From Methylobacter sp. (lineage in GTDB: Bacteria > Pseudomonadota > Gammaproteobacteria > Methylococcales > Methylomonadaceae), in the NCBI RefSeq assembly GCF_030680395.1, contig NZ_JAUXVR010000006.1, positions 124,001-188,000 of the forward strand: 64,000 nucleotides of DNA, read 5' to 3'. Each line of letters starts with the position of its first letter. The stretch's first letter is position 1. The position numbers were made by a program, and so were the translations under genes. Shown here piece by piece: positions 1 to 9,966 of the stretch. The notes beneath the pieces are model-generated. The model was given only the letters and a program-made list of their open reading frames with translations. It searched no databases and was not told the DNA's origin.

Positions 1-1
1 C

Positions 2-244
2 AAATTGGAAGGATTAGCCGCTTCCCATGCGGAAAAACTTAACTGGAAAGTTTCGATTGTCGATTTGTTAAAATTATTAGGGCTTGACAGCAGTTTAACC
101 GCACGCAAAGAACTTGCGGCAGAATTGGGTTGTCCTGTGCAAGCAATGGCCGACTCATCCCAAATGAATATATGGCTGCATAAAACCGTCTTGCAAAAAC
201 TCGCACAGAACGGCGGTAATATCCCACCGGAGTTGTTGAACTAA
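2..244 (+). CDS. DUF3597 domain protein, C-terminal part (5' end outside window)
   Basis: The reading frame is open to the left edge and ends with TAA at 242-244, so the gene is cut by the window start. The 80 visible residues match the C-terminal half of DUF3597 as I know it: the block NWKVSIVDLLKLLGLDSSL is followed by an ARKELAAELG segment and a final MNIWLHKTVLQKLAENG-like helix (here KLAQNGG). A TTG codon at 5 could serve as a start, but the family normally has about 50 more residues before this point, so truncation by the window is more likely. The function of DUF3597 is unknown. The downstream YidB-LysM gene is in the same direction 83 bp away. Confidence 0.75.
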   Translation, partial: KLEGLAASHAEKLNWKVSIVDLLKLLGLDSSLTARKELAAELGCPVQAMADSSQMNIWLHKTVLQKLAQNGGNIPPELLN

Positions 245-327
245 ACAGCTAAATTCGGGAACTTTATTCATTCCGGAACCGCACTGCTACGAGTTATCTT
301 GTTCGAATTTCATTAGGAGAAAACCTT

Positions 328-1044
328 ATGAGCTTTTTTACAGATATTGTTAAATCCGTCATCGGAGCCAATGATTCTTCAGCACAAACTGAAAACAAAA
401 CCCAAAATTTATTGAACGGCGCGTTGGGAATGCTGGAGAAAATGGGTGGCGTAGACGGGTTGGTTAAAAAATTTCAACAATCAGGCATGGGGGATGTTGC
501 CTCGTCATGGGTTGGAACTGGAGAAAACAAAAGCATACAGCCCGATCAACTGGCCAATGTACTGGGCAAAGACCAGGTTGCTGAGCTTGCTCAACAGGCA
601 GGCATCCCTGAATCTCAAGGCGCATCAGTGCTCTCACAAGTTTTACCCGCCATGGTCGACAAACTGACGCCGGAAGGAAAGGCGCCCGAATCAAGCAATC
701 TCGCAACATGGGGCAAAGTGCTTCTGGGTGCAGCGGGGGCAGCGGGGGCAGCGGTTGTAGGGAAAGCGGCGGCTTCTTATTTCGGCAATAAAGAAGATGA
801 GGAGCAATCGCCCATTTCCGGGCAACAAGCAACAAACGCAAGCGCCGCTGTTGCTGAGACAGGAATGGGATCGGCCGCTACGTCTGTTCGAACCTACACC
901 GTATCCAGTGGCGATACGCTTTCTAAAATTGCCAAACAGTTCTACAGCGACGCCAATCAATGGCCACGTATTTTTGATGCGAATCGGGATATTTTAAACA
1001 ACCCGGATCGCATATCTCCGGGCCAACATTTACGTATCCCTTAA
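328..1044 (+). CDS. YidB-like (DUF937) protein with C-terminal LysM domain
   Basis: This 238-residue protein has two parts. Residues 1 to about 130 resemble the YidB/DUF937 family: FFTDIVKSVIG start, LLNGALGMLEKMGGVDGLV, then a SWVGTGENKSIQPDQL segment and an ALP-like block near LSQVLPAMVDKLTPEG. After an Ala/Gly-rich stretch (about 130-150) and a low-complexity linker, residues about 187-238 form a LysM domain (YTVSSGDTLSKIAKQFY to ISPGQHLRIP), which binds peptidoglycan or chitin-type glycans. No classical signal peptide is visible. A good ribosome site (AGGAGA, about 7 bases before ATG) supports the start. E. coli YgaU and YidB carry related pieces separately or with BON. The exact role is unknown; envelope association is inferred from LysM. 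Confidence 0.85.
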   Translation: MSFFTDIVKSVIGANDSSAQTENKTQNLLNGALGMLEKMGGVDGLVKKFQQSGMGDVASSWVGTGENKSIQPDQLANVLGKDQVAELAQQAGIPESQGASVLSQVLPAMVDKLTPEGKAPESSNLATWGKVLLGAAGAAGAAVVGKAAASYFGNKEDEEQSPISGQQATNASAAVAETGMGSAATSVRTYTVSSGDTLSKIAKQFYSDANQWPRIFDANRDILNNPDRISPGQHLRIP

Positions 1045-1094
1045 AATCAGGCGCACTTAAAGCCGTTCCAGAATTAAAACAGGGCGTTTGTTAA

Positions 1095-1286
1095 GCTAAA
1101 ACCAAGTGGGAAGGCGATGAAGAAAAAAGCCCTGTTGCAGGTCAAACAAAAGCCGACGCTTTCTGTGAGTGCATGTGGAATGAAACCCCGGAAGATTTCG
1201 ATGGCGATTTAGCTAAATTTTCTGAATCAAAAAAAGGCGCAAAATCAAACAAGGTTTGTGAAAAATACTCAAACTGGCACGATTAA
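1095..1286 (+). pseudogene. Possible decayed small Cys-containing protein gene
   Basis: A frame from 1095 to the TAA at 1284-1286 reads like protein (KADAFCECMWNETPEDFDG, later KVCEKYSNWHD), with three cysteines and a hydrophilic, ordered composition. The only in-frame ATG is deep inside, and an in-frame TAA at 1092-1094 separates it from a further protein-like stretch upstream (KAVPELKQGVC). This looks like a gene broken by a stop and without a start, or a chance frame. I do not recognise the family. Confidence 0.3.
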
Positions 1287-1324
1287 ATTGGTCCGTTGAA
1301 TGATGCTTGCGATCGAGCATCTCG

Positions 1325-1362
1325 TAGGGTGCAATAGCCGATTTATCGCATATTGCGCCCTA
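1325..1362. repeat. Short inverted repeat, GCAATA/TATTGCGCC family
   Basis: Arms TAGGGTGCAATA and TATTGCGCCCTA pair with one mismatch around a 14-base loop. A shorter relative (GGCGCAATA ... TATTGCGCC) lies at 58615-58646, so this is a dispersed palindromic repeat rather than a gene-specific terminator. It lies in the gap between the YidB-LysM gene and the convergent GGDEF-EAL gene. Confidence 0.6.
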
Positions 1363-1436
1363 TAATAATATCGCCATCCGACCACACGCTTACTTGACCG
1401 TAAGACTATCAGAGGTGTTTTGGCTCTACACGCCAT

Positions 1437-3890
1437 TCACCAGCGTCGTTCTTCCCGTAACAGATCGATCAATTCGGTCTTGCACAAAGGACGGCTGACA
1501 TAATAGCCCTGAGCCAGATCACCGCCATGGGTGCGCAGGAATTCAAGTTGCTCTTTAGTTTCTACGCCTTCAGCGACGACTTCGAGTCCGAGTTTTTTGC
1601 CTAGCGTAATGCTGGCCTCGACGATGGCCGCGTCATTAGTATCGTTGGTCATGTCGCGTATAAAACTCTGATCTATCTTAAGCGCATCCAACGGGAAGCG
1701 CTTAAGATAAGATAACGATGAATAGCCGGTACCGAAATCGTCGATAGCAATACGAACGCCCAGAGCCCGCAGTTTCTTAAGCGTCTCGGTTGCCGCTGCC
1801 GGATCCTGCATAACGATATTCTCGGTCATTTCCAGCTCTAGCGAATTCGGGGGCATGTTTTCCCGCTTCATAATACAGCTTACCTTGTGCAGCAATTCCG
1901 GGTCGTTGAACTGGGAAGCCGATACATTGACAGAAATACGCATGTTATGAAGCCCCATTTCCCTGAATTCGGCACAGGCCTGACTCAACACCCACTCGCC
2001 CACCGGTATGATCAATCCGGACTCTTCCAGCATTGATACAAAGCCTGCCGGCGATATCAGACCGCGTTGCGGATGCTGCCAGCGGATCAGCCCTTCCATG
2101 GCAATAATGCGGCCGGTACTAAGCTCCGCCTGAGGTTGGTAATAGACAACGAATTCATTATGTTTAAAGGCCAGACGCAGTTCGGTTTCCAGCGTCAGCA
2201 GTTCATGACTGCGCGCATTCATCTCCGGCGCATAAAAACGGTACTGGTTATGGCCCGCTACGACAGCCTGGTACATGGCCGTACCGGCATTGCGCAACAA
2301 GTCTTCGACGCCGTTACCATCATGCGGATAGAGTGCGATACCGGTACAGAAAGTGATGTAAGCTTCCTGCGCACCCAGCAACATCGGGCGCTCAAACGCG
2401 CCATAAACCTTGCGCAACACGGCTAATACATTTTCCGAGCGCGCCAGATCGCCCGCTATTATCACAAACTCGTCACCGCCGTGGCGGGCAACCGTATCGT
2501 TAGGGCGCAAAGCGGCCTGCAACCTATCGGCAATCTGCTGGAGCAAGGTATCGCCGATCGTATGCCCCATGCTGTCATTGATCCTTTTAAAGTTATCCAT
2601 ATCCATAAACAATACGGCAACGGAATTATTGGCATGCCGGGCGCGCTCCACTTCTGCACTCAGCCGGTCCATTAGCAGAACCCGGTTCGGCAGACCGGTC
2701 AGCGTATCGTGGGTAGCCTGATGCTGCAATTCGGCTTCAAAACGTTTGCGTTCGGAAATATCGCGGGCAATCGTGGACAGGTATTCGACCTCGCCGGCTG
2801 CATCGCGATGCACCAGCAGGACTTGCGACACCGGGACTTCTATTTCGTCCATACGCAGCAAGGCGGTTTCACCGGACCAACTGCCGGTACGGTAGGCGAC
2901 AGGCCATGCTTCGCTCTGCAATTGCTGCTTTATGCGTTCCGGAAACAGCTCTGTCAGGCAAAATTTGCTGATATCCACCTTCGGATCGAGGCCAAGCAAG
3001 CGATAACCGGCATTATTTAGATAATTCAGGCAACCGCCGAGATCGAGAATCGCAACCAAGTCAGTCGTGGCCTCCAGAATAGCGACCAGCTGGGCGCGCG
3101 CTTCGTCGGCTTTGACGCGTTCTGTGATATCGCGGCCCGTAGAAACCAAGTGGGTCACACGCCCCTGCTCGTCCTTCAAGGGCGTGATGACTTTCTCCTC
3201 ATAAAACAATTCGCCATCCTTTCTGCGATTGATCAAGGTTCCCCTGAATATCTCGCCCTTGGTCACCGTTTCCCAGATAGCCTGATAAAAAGCCTGATCA
3301 TGGTGACCGGATTTCACCAATGAAGGTTTACCGTCTACTGCTTCGGCTCGTCCATAGCCGGTCATTCGCTCGAAGGCCGGATTGACATATTCGATAAAGC
3401 CGCGAGGGTCGGTAATGAGGACACTGTCGGCCGCCTGTTCTACTACCAGGGACAGTATGCGCACGCTCTGTTCGGCCTGACGACGCTCCCGGCGCTGTTG
3501 CGCTTCTTCAAGTTCACGCGTCACCGCGGGCATCAGGCGCGACAGGTTCCCTTTCATAACGTAGTCCTGAGCGCCGGACTTCATCGCTTTTACGGCCGTA
3601 TTTTCACCAATCGTGCCCGACACAAAGATGAAAGGAAGATCGAGGTCGTGTTGCCTGACCACTTCCAGAGCCCGCATCCCACTTAAATGGGGCATGGTAT
3701 AATCGGACAGCACAACATCCCAATGCTGTTGCAGTGCTTCGGTTAAAGCCTGTTCCGTCTCAACCCGTTGCCAATCGACAGGCCGCTCTCCATCTATCTC
3801 CAATTGATCCACTAACAGCAAGGTATCATCTTCGGAATCTTCAACGATCAGAGTGCGCAATGGTTGTGTCGTATTTATCGGCTTCTGCAT
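1437..3890 (-). CDS. REC-PAS-PAS-GGDEF-EAL cyclic di-GMP signalling protein
   Basis: This 817-residue protein (start MQKPINTTQ) is a multi-domain regulator of cyclic di-GMP. A receiver domain covers about 10-130, with the likely phospho-Asp at D63 in LSDYTMP. Two PAS/PAC domains follow (about 145-260 and 265-385), then GGDEF (about 390-550, intact GGDEF at 471-475) and EAL (about 565-810, with EGL in place of EAL at 599-601, DDFG at 717-720 and EGVE at 774-777). The GGDEF active-site motif looks competent for diguanylate cyclase. EGL at the phosphodiesterase motif occurs in some members, so activity there is open. An earlier ATG exists 40 codons upstream, but it runs through the preceding gene. 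The chosen start has AGGTG nearby and follows the preceding gene's stop by 4 bases. Confidence 0.9.
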   Translation of the reverse strand: MQKPINTTQPLRTLIVEDSEDDTLLLVDQLEIDGERPVDWQRVETEQALTEALQQHWDVVLSDYTMPHLSGMRALEVVRQHDLDLPFIFVSGTIGENTAVKAMKSGAQDYVMKGNLSRLMPAVTRELEEAQQRRERRQAEQSVRILSLVVEQAADSVLITDPRGFIEYVNPAFERMTGYGRAEAVDGKPSLVKSGHHDQAFYQAIWETVTKGEIFRGTLINRRKDGELFYEEKVITPLKDEQGRVTHLVSTGRDITERVKADEARAQLVAILEATTDLVAILDLGGCLNYLNNAGYRLLGLDPKVDISKFCLTELFPERIKQQLQSEAWPVAYRTGSWSGETALLRMDEIEVPVSQVLLVHRDAAGEVEYLSTIARDISERKRFEAELQHQATHDTLTGLPNRVLLMDRLSAEVERARHANNSVAVLFMDMDNFKRINDSMGHTIGDTLLQQIADRLQAALRPNDTVARHGGDEFVIIAGDLARSENVLAVLRKVYGAFERPMLLGAQEAYITFCTGIALYPHDGNGVEDLLRNAGTAMYQAVVAGHNQYRFYAPEMNARSHELLTLETELRLAFKHNEFVVYYQPQAELSTGRIIAMEGLIRWQHPQRGLISPAGFVSMLEESGLIIPVGEWVLSQACAEFREMGLHNMRISVNVSASQFNDPELLHKVSCIMKRENMPPNSLELEMTENIVMQDPAAATETLKKLRALGVRIAIDDFGTGYSSLSYLKRFPLDALKIDQSFIRDMTNDTNDAAIVEASITLGKKLGLEVVAEGVETKEQLEFLRTHGGDLAQGYYVSRPLCKTELIDLLREERRW

Positions 3891-3894
3891 AACA

Positions 3895-4353
3895 TCACCT
3901 TTTCTTACAATCCGGACAATGGGGCGGCGGTTCATTGAGCAGTATCCAGTAAAGCCCGAGCTGACCGGCTGCCCGAACGAATTCGTCAAAGTCGACCGGT
4001 TTGCGGACATAACTGTTGGCGCCCAGCATATAACCTTTGAGCCGGTCCTCCTCTTCGTTCGATGAAGTCAGCAGGACAACCGGCAGCAACCGGGTTTCGT
4101 CATTGGCGCGGATACGACGCAGCACTTCCAGGCCGTCGATCTTGGGCAACTTCAGATCCAGCAGCACCACCAATGGAAAATCGTGGGGGTCGCGTCCGGC
4201 ATAAGCCCCCGTGCCAAACAGGTAATCCAGCGCCTCGACGCCGTTATGCGCCACAACTATCGTGTTATTGATCTTATTTTTCTCGAAGGCATGCAGGGTA
4301 AGTTCCTCATCATCAGGGTTGTCTTCTACCAAAAGAATGGCCTTATTGTTCAT
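3895..4353 (-). CDS. CheY-like response regulator (Rcp1 type)
   Basis: A single receiver domain of 152 residues with no output domain. The acidic pocket is [10 protein letters not shown], the phospho-acceptor Asp lies in [13 protein letters not shown], the switch Ser/Thr in VVLLTSS, and the Lys in VRKPVDF. This short form, with an insertion before the phospho-Asp, is typical of Rcp1-like regulators paired with phytochrome-type or PAS histidine kinases. It ends with PHCPDCKK, a small CxxC tail that is unusual. Its start overlaps the end of the upstream histidine kinase by 4 bases (ATGA), so the two are translationally coupled. The REC-GGDEF-EAL gene follows 4 bases after its stop. Confidence 0.9.
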   Translation of the reverse strand: MNNKAILLVEDNPDDEELTLHAFEKNKINNTIVVAHNGVEALDYLFGTGAYAGRDPHDFPLVVLLDLKLPKIDGLEVLRRIRANDETRLLPVVLLTSSNEEEDRLKGYMLGANSYVRKPVDFDEFVRAAGQLGLYWILLNEPPPHCPDCKKR

Positions 4354-7331
4354 AAATTCTCCCGTGCTTCCAGCGTAAAATAAAAGGTCGCTCCCTTTCC
4401 GACCTCACTGTCGGCCCAAATGCGTCCGCTGTGTTTGTGAATAATCCGTTGCGCAGTCGCCAGTCCGATACCTGTACCGGGAAATTCGCTGGTTTCGTGC
4501 AAGCGCTGGAAGGCTCCGAACAGTTTTTCAGCATAAGCCATATCAAAGCCGGCGCCATTGTCACGCACGAAATAGACCGTCTCATCGTCCTGCCGTTGCA
4601 TGCCGAATTCAATCTGCGCATCAACCCGTTTACTGGTGAACTTCCAGGCATTGCCCAGCAGATTGTCCAGTACGATACGCAATAACCGGGCGTCGCCCCA
4701 GACGATTATCCCTGATTGTATCGTGCACAGTACGGTACGGCTCGGCTCCTGCCTGCGCAGTTCATCAATGACATCGCCTGCAATCGCGCTCAAATCGACC
4801 TCTTCGCGTTTCAATTCAGATCGGGTGATGCGTGATAACTTGAGCATGTCATCAATCAGCGTGGCCATGCGCTGGGCGGCGGCTCGTACCCGTTGCAGCC
4901 GATCCTTGCCAGTGTCATCCAGCCGGTCGGCGTATTCGTCAAGCAGGATGCGGCTGAAACCGTCCACGGCTCGTAAAGGCGCGCGCAAATCATGAGACAC
5001 AGAGTAACTGAAGGCTTCGAGTTCGTGGTTGACCGATTCAAGAACCATGGCCCGCTCACGCAATGCCGTATTCAGTTGCTGGATGTGTCGTTCGGCTTCT
5101 TTACGCTCACTGATATCCTCGATGATGCCGTCATAATAAGTATTGCCGGCGCTGTCTTTTTTCATAGCGGCAGTAACGGATGCAGAAAACTCGCGGCCCT
5201 TTAAAGTAACCAGCGGTATCTCTTCGTTATCGACAAATCCTTGCTGCCTGATTTTATCCATAAACACTTGCCAGCAGCCCTTATCACGACACAAATCAAC
5301 TATCGGGTATGCCTGAAGTTGCTCGGCAGACTCTGCTTCGAACATGGCGATCATAGCCGGATTGGCTTTCGTGAAGCATCCTTTAGCCGGCGTATGGCGA
5401 TAAACGCCAACCCGTAGATTGTTGACAAGTTCTTGATACTTGGCTTGCGCCTCGCGCTGTGCCTGTTCAGCTTGCTTGCGGGTCGTAATATCCCGAATAA
5501 TGCTGATTACGAACATTTCCCGCCCTATCGACAATGGGCTTAAGGTGACCTCTACCGAGAATTCGCTACCATCCTTGCGTCGGCCGTAAAGATCGCAACC
5601 GATGCCCATCGGACGCACCAGCGGGTTCTCCCAATAAGTTTGCCGATATTTCCGGTGGTCTGTATGCAAACGCTCGGGTATCAACAATTCGACCGGCTGA
5701 CCGAGCAGTTCGTCGCGACTATAGCCGAACCAAAGTTCGGTCTGCGCATTGACTAATACAATGCTCCCTTCTTTATCGGCCATGACAATGGCATCGGGCG
5801 CCGATTCGAGCAGCACCTGGAAGCGGACTTCACTGGCGCGGCGCTCTTCTTCTGCATGTTTACGCGCCGAAACATCACGGATGATGCTGGTCACGAGTTT
5901 TTCCTTTTTCGTCTCCAGCGGACTCAGGTTGATCTCCACCGGGAAATCGCTGCCATCCTTGCGTCGGGCATATAGATCCAAGCCTGCTCCCATCAGACGC
6001 ACTACCGGATTATTGGTATAAGCTTGCCGATAGCTCTGGTGGTGCATACGAAAACGCTCGGGCACCAACACTTCGACCAGTTGACCGAGCAGTTCGTCGC
6101 GGCTATAGCCGAACCAAAGTTCGGTCTGCGCATTGACCAATACGATACGCCCTTCTTGATTGACAATGACGATGGCATCGGGCGCTGACTCGACCAAGCC
6201 GCGAAAACGGGCATCGCTGGCACTTGCTTCTTCTTCTATCTGTCGCCGTCGTATACGGTGGTGAGCAATGAGCCAGCTGGCTATGCCTAATAGCAGGGAT
6301 AATTCAATAAATGCAAGCACTCTGGCTTGTATCACATTTCTGGCAAAGAATTTTTCAGCCGGTACGCGGGTGACTAATAGCCAGCGTTCATCGCCGCTAA
6401 CAACGCCTTCGCGGATATCTCCGAACAGCGCTTTCGGCAAGATTTCGCCGTAAGAAAACAAATCGCCGTCGACCATAAACTGTTCTCGCTCGGGGTGTTC
6501 GATAATAGAGCGCCATGCCTCGCCATAGTCGTCGGCGAACAGTCTATTCTTGCGGTCCGGGTACATGAAACTCCACTCGTCTTCCGGGCGATCGCCGATC
6601 AGCCAATAACCTTTGGCGTTTAGCAGCCATAAGCTGCCAATACCTTGCTGGGAAATAGCCTGAAGCCGGTCAATCAGCCTTTGCCCCTGATAGCTAAGCA
6701 GGATAATGCCGCGTTTTTGTCCGTATTGATCGAACACCGGTGTACCGAATCGGATCACGGGCTTGATCGGCTGCTCGATCTTATTATATTCAATGGCAAG
6801 ATCGAATGAAGAAATATAGATAAAGTCTTTATTCAGGGCCAGCGCTTGCTCCACAAAATAGAGATTGGACCTATCCTGCAATTTTCTTGCCGGCACAATT
6901 ACCGGTTGTCGCCGGTCCCTATGAATGCGTACGTTTTCCCGTCCATTTTCATCCAGAAACAGGATACGATCATAGAGCTCCCGGTATTTAACGAAGGCAA
7001 GCAAATCGCCGCTCAAACGGGCCAGATTCTGGGGGGATTCTTTTTCGAGCCAGTCATGCAACACCGGCTGATCTCTTAGATAAAAAATATCGTCGTGGAC
7101 TATACGCAATTCTTCGCTGACGTATTGACTGCTCACTTTTATAGTCTGTCGTTCTTCATCGCGTATGAAGGCCAGCATTGATTTTTCTTGGGCTTTATAG
7201 ACGCTCCAAAAGGCGGTGGCCAAGGCCAGCGTCAACAGCATCCATATTAGAATGAACTGGCGGATTATCAACCAACGTTGCTGATCTGTGTTTGAGCCAA
7301 AAAACTTACCCTTCATAGTGGCTGCCACCAT
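4350..7331 (-). CDS. Membrane sensor histidine kinase with three PAS domains
   Basis: A 993-residue kinase. There is a membrane segment at about 21-43, a long periplasmic sensor (about 45-335, Cache-like by length and position), a second membrane segment at about 338-357, two near-duplicate PAS domains (about 375-490 and 500-615, both containing [17 protein letters not shown]), a third PAS (about 628-745), then HisKA and HATPase. The phospho-His is H780 in [11 protein letters not shown]. The ATP lid and boxes are [10 protein letters not shown] (N891-region), DNGAGFD and GTGIGLA. The two duplicated PAS domains suggest recent internal duplication. A second ATG six codons in (7316, MKGKFFG) has a slightly better ribosome site (GGTGG) and may be the true start. 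It heads an operon with the receiver and the cyclic di-GMP protein. Confidence 0.9.
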   Translation of the reverse strand: MVAATMKGKFFGSNTDQQRWLIIRQFILIWMLLTLALATAFWSVYKAQEKSMLAFIRDEERQTIKVSSQYVSEELRIVHDDIFYLRDQPVLHDWLEKESPQNLARLSGDLLAFVKYRELYDRILFLDENGRENVRIHRDRRQPVIVPARKLQDRSNLYFVEQALALNKDFIYISSFDLAIEYNKIEQPIKPVIRFGTPVFDQYGQKRGIILLSYQGQRLIDRLQAISQQGIGSLWLLNAKGYWLIGDRPEDEWSFMYPDRKNRLFADDYGEAWRSIIEHPEREQFMVDGDLFSYGEILPKALFGDIREGVVSGDERWLLVTRVPAEKFFARNVIQARVLAFIELSLLLGIASWLIAHHRIRRRQIEEEASASDARFRGLVESAPDAIVIVNQEGRIVLVNAQTELWFGYSRDELLGQLVEVLVPERFRMHHQSYRQAYTNNPVVRLMGAGLDLYARRKDGSDFPVEINLSPLETKKEKLVTSIIRDVSARKHAEEERRASEVRFQVLLESAPDAIVMADKEGSIVLVNAQTELWFGYSRDELLGQPVELLIPERLHTDHRKYRQTYWENPLVRPMGIGCDLYGRRKDGSEFSVEVTLSPLSIGREMFVISIIRDITTRKQAEQAQREAQAKYQELVNNLRVGVYRHTPAKGCFTKANPAMIAMFEAESAEQLQAYPIVDLCRDKGCWQVFMDKIRQQGFVDNEEIPLVTLKGREFSASVTAAMKKDSAGNTYYDGIIEDISERKEAERHIQQLNTALRERAMVLESVNHELEAFSYSVSHDLRAPLRAVDGFSRILLDEYADRLDDTGKDRLQRVRAAAQRMATLIDDMLKLSRITRSELKREEVDLSAIAGDVIDELRRQEPSRTVLCTIQSGIIVWGDARLLRIVLDNLLGNAWKFTSKRVDAQIEFGMQRQDDETVYFVRDNGAGFDMAYAEKLFGAFQRLHETSEFPGTGIGLATAQRIIHKHSGRIWADSEVGKGATFYFTLEARENL

Positions 7332-7953
7332 TTTAGTTTGTCGTTTTTAACATCATGCTAAATCAGTGCAAGGATTTTTTCAGACACCTGCATGGAAACT
7401 TATACTTTATTGACTTTTATTGCAAATCTTACGGTTATAGATATACCGTTAGTTATCCGATCCGGGGGAATTAGCCCGGCGATCAAATATCCGGCATGTA
7501 AGCTTTATCTTGCAAGACTGGAATTTCGTTCAATTGCCCGTTTTATACAGTACAGCCAAATCGATGTTCGCTGCCCGAACCGAATCAAAAGAGTCGGTAT
7601 ATTTCGAAAAGCAAAAATGTGCAGTACAAGTCCTGTGTGCCTTGCCCTATCAGTTTAACGAGAATGTCCAATACGTCGTTCCGGCAGTCCATGCCGGTAT
7701 GACGTGCTATTTAAGCAAAATGACAGATGGCAAGCCTGTGTGCAAAATAGCCTGGAAAATTTGCCGGTTTTAGAACAAAAGAGCATCAATAGTTGCCAGC
7801 TGATAATCGTTAGCTTATTGTTTTTAACGTATAGTCTGTTTTTCTTTTCTTGAAAAAACGGCACTGTATAGTGGAAAAAATTGAAAGCCGTTTTACAGAC
7901 AGATGCTTAGAATGCCGAATTTGCTGGTCAATGATTAATGCGAGTGACCCCAT
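7332..7953. other. Intergenic region without a recognised gene
   Basis: This 622-base stretch separates the minus-strand signalling operon from the plus-strand lipid kinase, so it should hold both promoters. Short open frames exist but do not read like protein. The only clear structure is a palindrome at 7673-7705. Confidence 0.5.
7673..7705. repeat. REP-like palindrome (CCGGCA/TGCCGG core)
   Basis: Arms ACGTCGTTCCGGCA and TGCCGGTATGACGT flank a 5-base loop and pair with two mismatches. The same core, CGTCAT..CTGGCA and its complement, recurs in both arms of the 200-base inverted element at 51399-51598. This supports a shared dispersed repeat family. Confidence 0.6.
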
Positions 7954-8934
7954 ATGCAAGCTGTTACGATAAACCCATTAGCTCCGTTTTTCATAGTATT
8001 CAACGCCGGCTCCGGCCACGATGATGTTGCCGCAACGCGCACAATCATCGAAACTTTATTGACCGAGGCAGGTCGCGAGTATCATGTAATACTGGTCGAG
8101 GATGCTTCCCTGTTGCCGCATATTTCGGCAGAGGCCGTCGCGCGGGCCAAAGTGCAAGGTGGCGTGGTGATTGCAGCAGGCGGTGATGGCACCATTAATG
8201 CCGTCGCTCAAGCAGTATTAGGCAGCGGCTGCCCGTTCGGCGTATTGCCGCAGGGTACCTTCAACTATTTCAGCCGCACCCACGGTATTCCGTCTGATAC
8301 GGCGGAGGCCTTGCAGGTATTGCTGAGTTCACGCGCGCATCCAGTGCAGATTGGACTGGTGAATGACCGGGTATTCCTGGTCAATGCGAGTCTTGGTCTT
8401 TACCCGAAGCTGCTCGAAGAACGCGAAGCCTATAAGGAATGCTACGGCCGCAGTCGGCTAGTAGCTTGGTGTGCCGGCATTATGACGCTGCTGCATGAAC
8501 ACCGGCCAATGCGTATTCATGTCGAGCATGGCGGTCAGGCGTATGAGTTGCGCACACTGATGATTTTTGTCAGCAATAATCGGCTGCAACTTGAGCGCAT
8601 TGGCCTCTCCGAAGCGAAAGCGGTGGAACAAGGCCAACTCGTCGCTACCGTGCTAAAACCGGTAGCTTCGCTGACGCTACTGCGGTTGATGTTGCGCGGA
8701 GCGCTCGGGCAATTGGCTGATGTCGACCATATCGCCAGTTTCGCGTTCCGGCAAATCACGGTAATGCCGGCGTCGACGCTGCTTTATGGCCGGCGTCGTA
8801 TTAAAGTGGCCATGGATGGCGAGGTCTCCTTGCTTACGGCTCCTTTGCGGTTCCGTTTGGCGCCGGAAGAATTGCTCCTGCTCAAGCCCGAGGTTGCGCC
8901 GGGCGAAAATCCGCACGACCCGGACAGCCTATGA
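7954..8934 (+). CDS. Diacylglycerol kinase family lipid kinase
   Basis: The 326-residue product belongs to the YegS/BmrU/DagK lipid kinase family. The nucleotide-binding motif GGDGTIN is at about 76-82, preceded by FIVFNAGSGHDD, the family's N-terminal phosphate loop. GVLPQGTFNYFSRT is the expected substrate-side motif, where GTxNDFAR is usual, so FNYFSR is a variant seen in a subgroup. The C-terminal half is the beta-sandwich lobe. It probably phosphorylates a lipid such as diacylglycerol or a sphingoid-like substrate at the membrane; the substrate is not decidable here. Its stop overlaps the next gene's start by 4 bases, which links it to the metallophosphoesterase. Confidence 0.88.
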   Translation: MQAVTINPLAPFFIVFNAGSGHDDVAATRTIIETLLTEAGREYHVILVEDASLLPHISAEAVARAKVQGGVVIAAGGDGTINAVAQAVLGSGCPFGVLPQGTFNYFSRTHGIPSDTAEALQVLLSSRAHPVQIGLVNDRVFLVNASLGLYPKLLEEREAYKECYGRSRLVAWCAGIMTLLHEHRPMRIHVEHGGQAYELRTLMIFVSNNRLQLERIGLSEAKAVEQGQLVATVLKPVASLTLLRLMLRGALGQLADVDHIASFAFRQITVMPASTLLYGRRRIKVAMDGEVSLLTAPLRFRLAPEELLLLKPEVAPGENPHDPDSL

Positions 8935-9755
8935 CTTTACTGATGCAGATCTCCGATACGCATTTTGGCACCGAACGGCCGGCGGTCGTCGAAGCACTGG
9001 TGCGCCTGGTTCATGAACAAGCGCCCGAAGTCATAGTCGTTTCGGGCGACATCACTCAGAGAGCCACACGCAAGCAGTTCGATGCTGCGCGTGTGTTCTT
9101 CGAGCGACTGGGTAGCATCCCTATGCTGATAATACCAGGCAACCATGATATTCCATTGTTTAATATTGTGGCTCGCCTGTTTGCACCTTTTAGAAACTAC
9201 CAACGTGTATGCGGTACCGATTTGGAGCCGGTGTTTTCATCAGCACGGTGGCTGATCGTCTGTGTGAACACCACACGCGCCTATCGTCATAAGGATGGCG
9301 AGGTGTCTTCCGCACAGATGAAACGGGTAGCCGAACTGCTCCAAACTGCGGCACCTGAGCAATTGCGCATCGTGGTGGTGCACCAACCGGTAGCCGTGAT
9401 AAATGACAGAGATCGCGACAACCTGCTGCACGGCCGAAATGCCGCAGTGCGCTGCTGGGCCGCCGCCGGTGCCGATATTGTCATGGGTGGACACATTCAT
9501 GTACCTTACGTACTGCCTCTGCACGAGTCCCATCATCATTTACCGGGCCGACTTTGGGCGGTACAGGCGGGCACAGCGGTGTCGAAGCGCGTGCGTCAGG
9601 AGGCTGCCAATTCAGTGAATCTGATCCGATATTCCGATAGCCAACAACCACGCCACTGCGTATTGGAACGCTGGGACTGCACAGTACCAGAGATCGGTTT
9701 CCAATGCTTCAACACGCACACGCTGATCTGCGGAATGATGAATGATCGAGTGTGA
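8931..9755 (+). CDS. Calcineurin-like metallophosphoesterase
   Basis: The 274-residue product has the full metallophosphoesterase metal-binding set: ISDTHFG (D, H) near residue 7, VVSGDITQRA (GD) about 35, PGNHDIP (GNHD) about 68, a later VVHQP His, and MGGHIHVPY (GHxH) about 185. The layout is like CpdA and class III cyclic-nucleotide phosphodiesterases, but the family also includes lipid and nucleotide phosphatases. It starts inside the stop of the lipid kinase gene (ATGA), so the two are coupled. Action on a phospholipid product of the kinase is an inference from that coupling. Confidence 0.88.
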   Translation: MTLLMQISDTHFGTERPAVVEALVRLVHEQAPEVIVVSGDITQRATRKQFDAARVFFERLGSIPMLIIPGNHDIPLFNIVARLFAPFRNYQRVCGTDLEPVFSSARWLIVCVNTTRAYRHKDGEVSSAQMKRVAELLQTAAPEQLRIVVVHQPVAVINDRDRDNLLHGRNAAVRCWAAAGADIVMGGHIHVPYVLPLHESHHHLPGRLWAVQAGTAVSKRVRQEAANSVNLIRYSDSQQPRHCVLERWDCTVPEIGFQCFNTHTLICGMMNDRV

Positions 9756-9772
9756 TGTTAATTAACATGTAA

Positions 9773-9943
9773 AATTTTCCAGGTATCAACATAACATTTA
9801 CCTGGGTAATTGAAAGGCAAATTATTGATTCATCAGGACACCCCACAGGCCTCGCCGACGATTACATGCTCTTGCTCGAATCAAACCTCGGTGCCGACTT
9901 CAAACAGAGACGTTTCTCATCCTTAGACGATATTTTTGATTGA
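9773..9943 (+). pseudogene. C-terminal gene fragment, family unknown
   Basis: A frame without a start codon, open from just after the TAA at 9770-9772, reads WVIERQIIDSSGHPTGLADD then LLLESNLGADFKQRRFSS and SLDDIFD before TGA at 9941-9943. The composition is protein-like and ends as a natural C-terminus would. It lies between the phosphoesterase and convergent cydC and has no ATG, GTG or TTG upstream, so it is best read as a gene remnant. I do not recognise the family. Confidence 0.3.
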
Positions 9944-9966
9944 GTAACATCACTTATTGAATAAAA

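Noticed and set aside
7392-7773. Two overlapping plus-strand frames of about 88 codons
   Set aside because: No protein character, no ribosome site, and one spans a dispersed palindrome.
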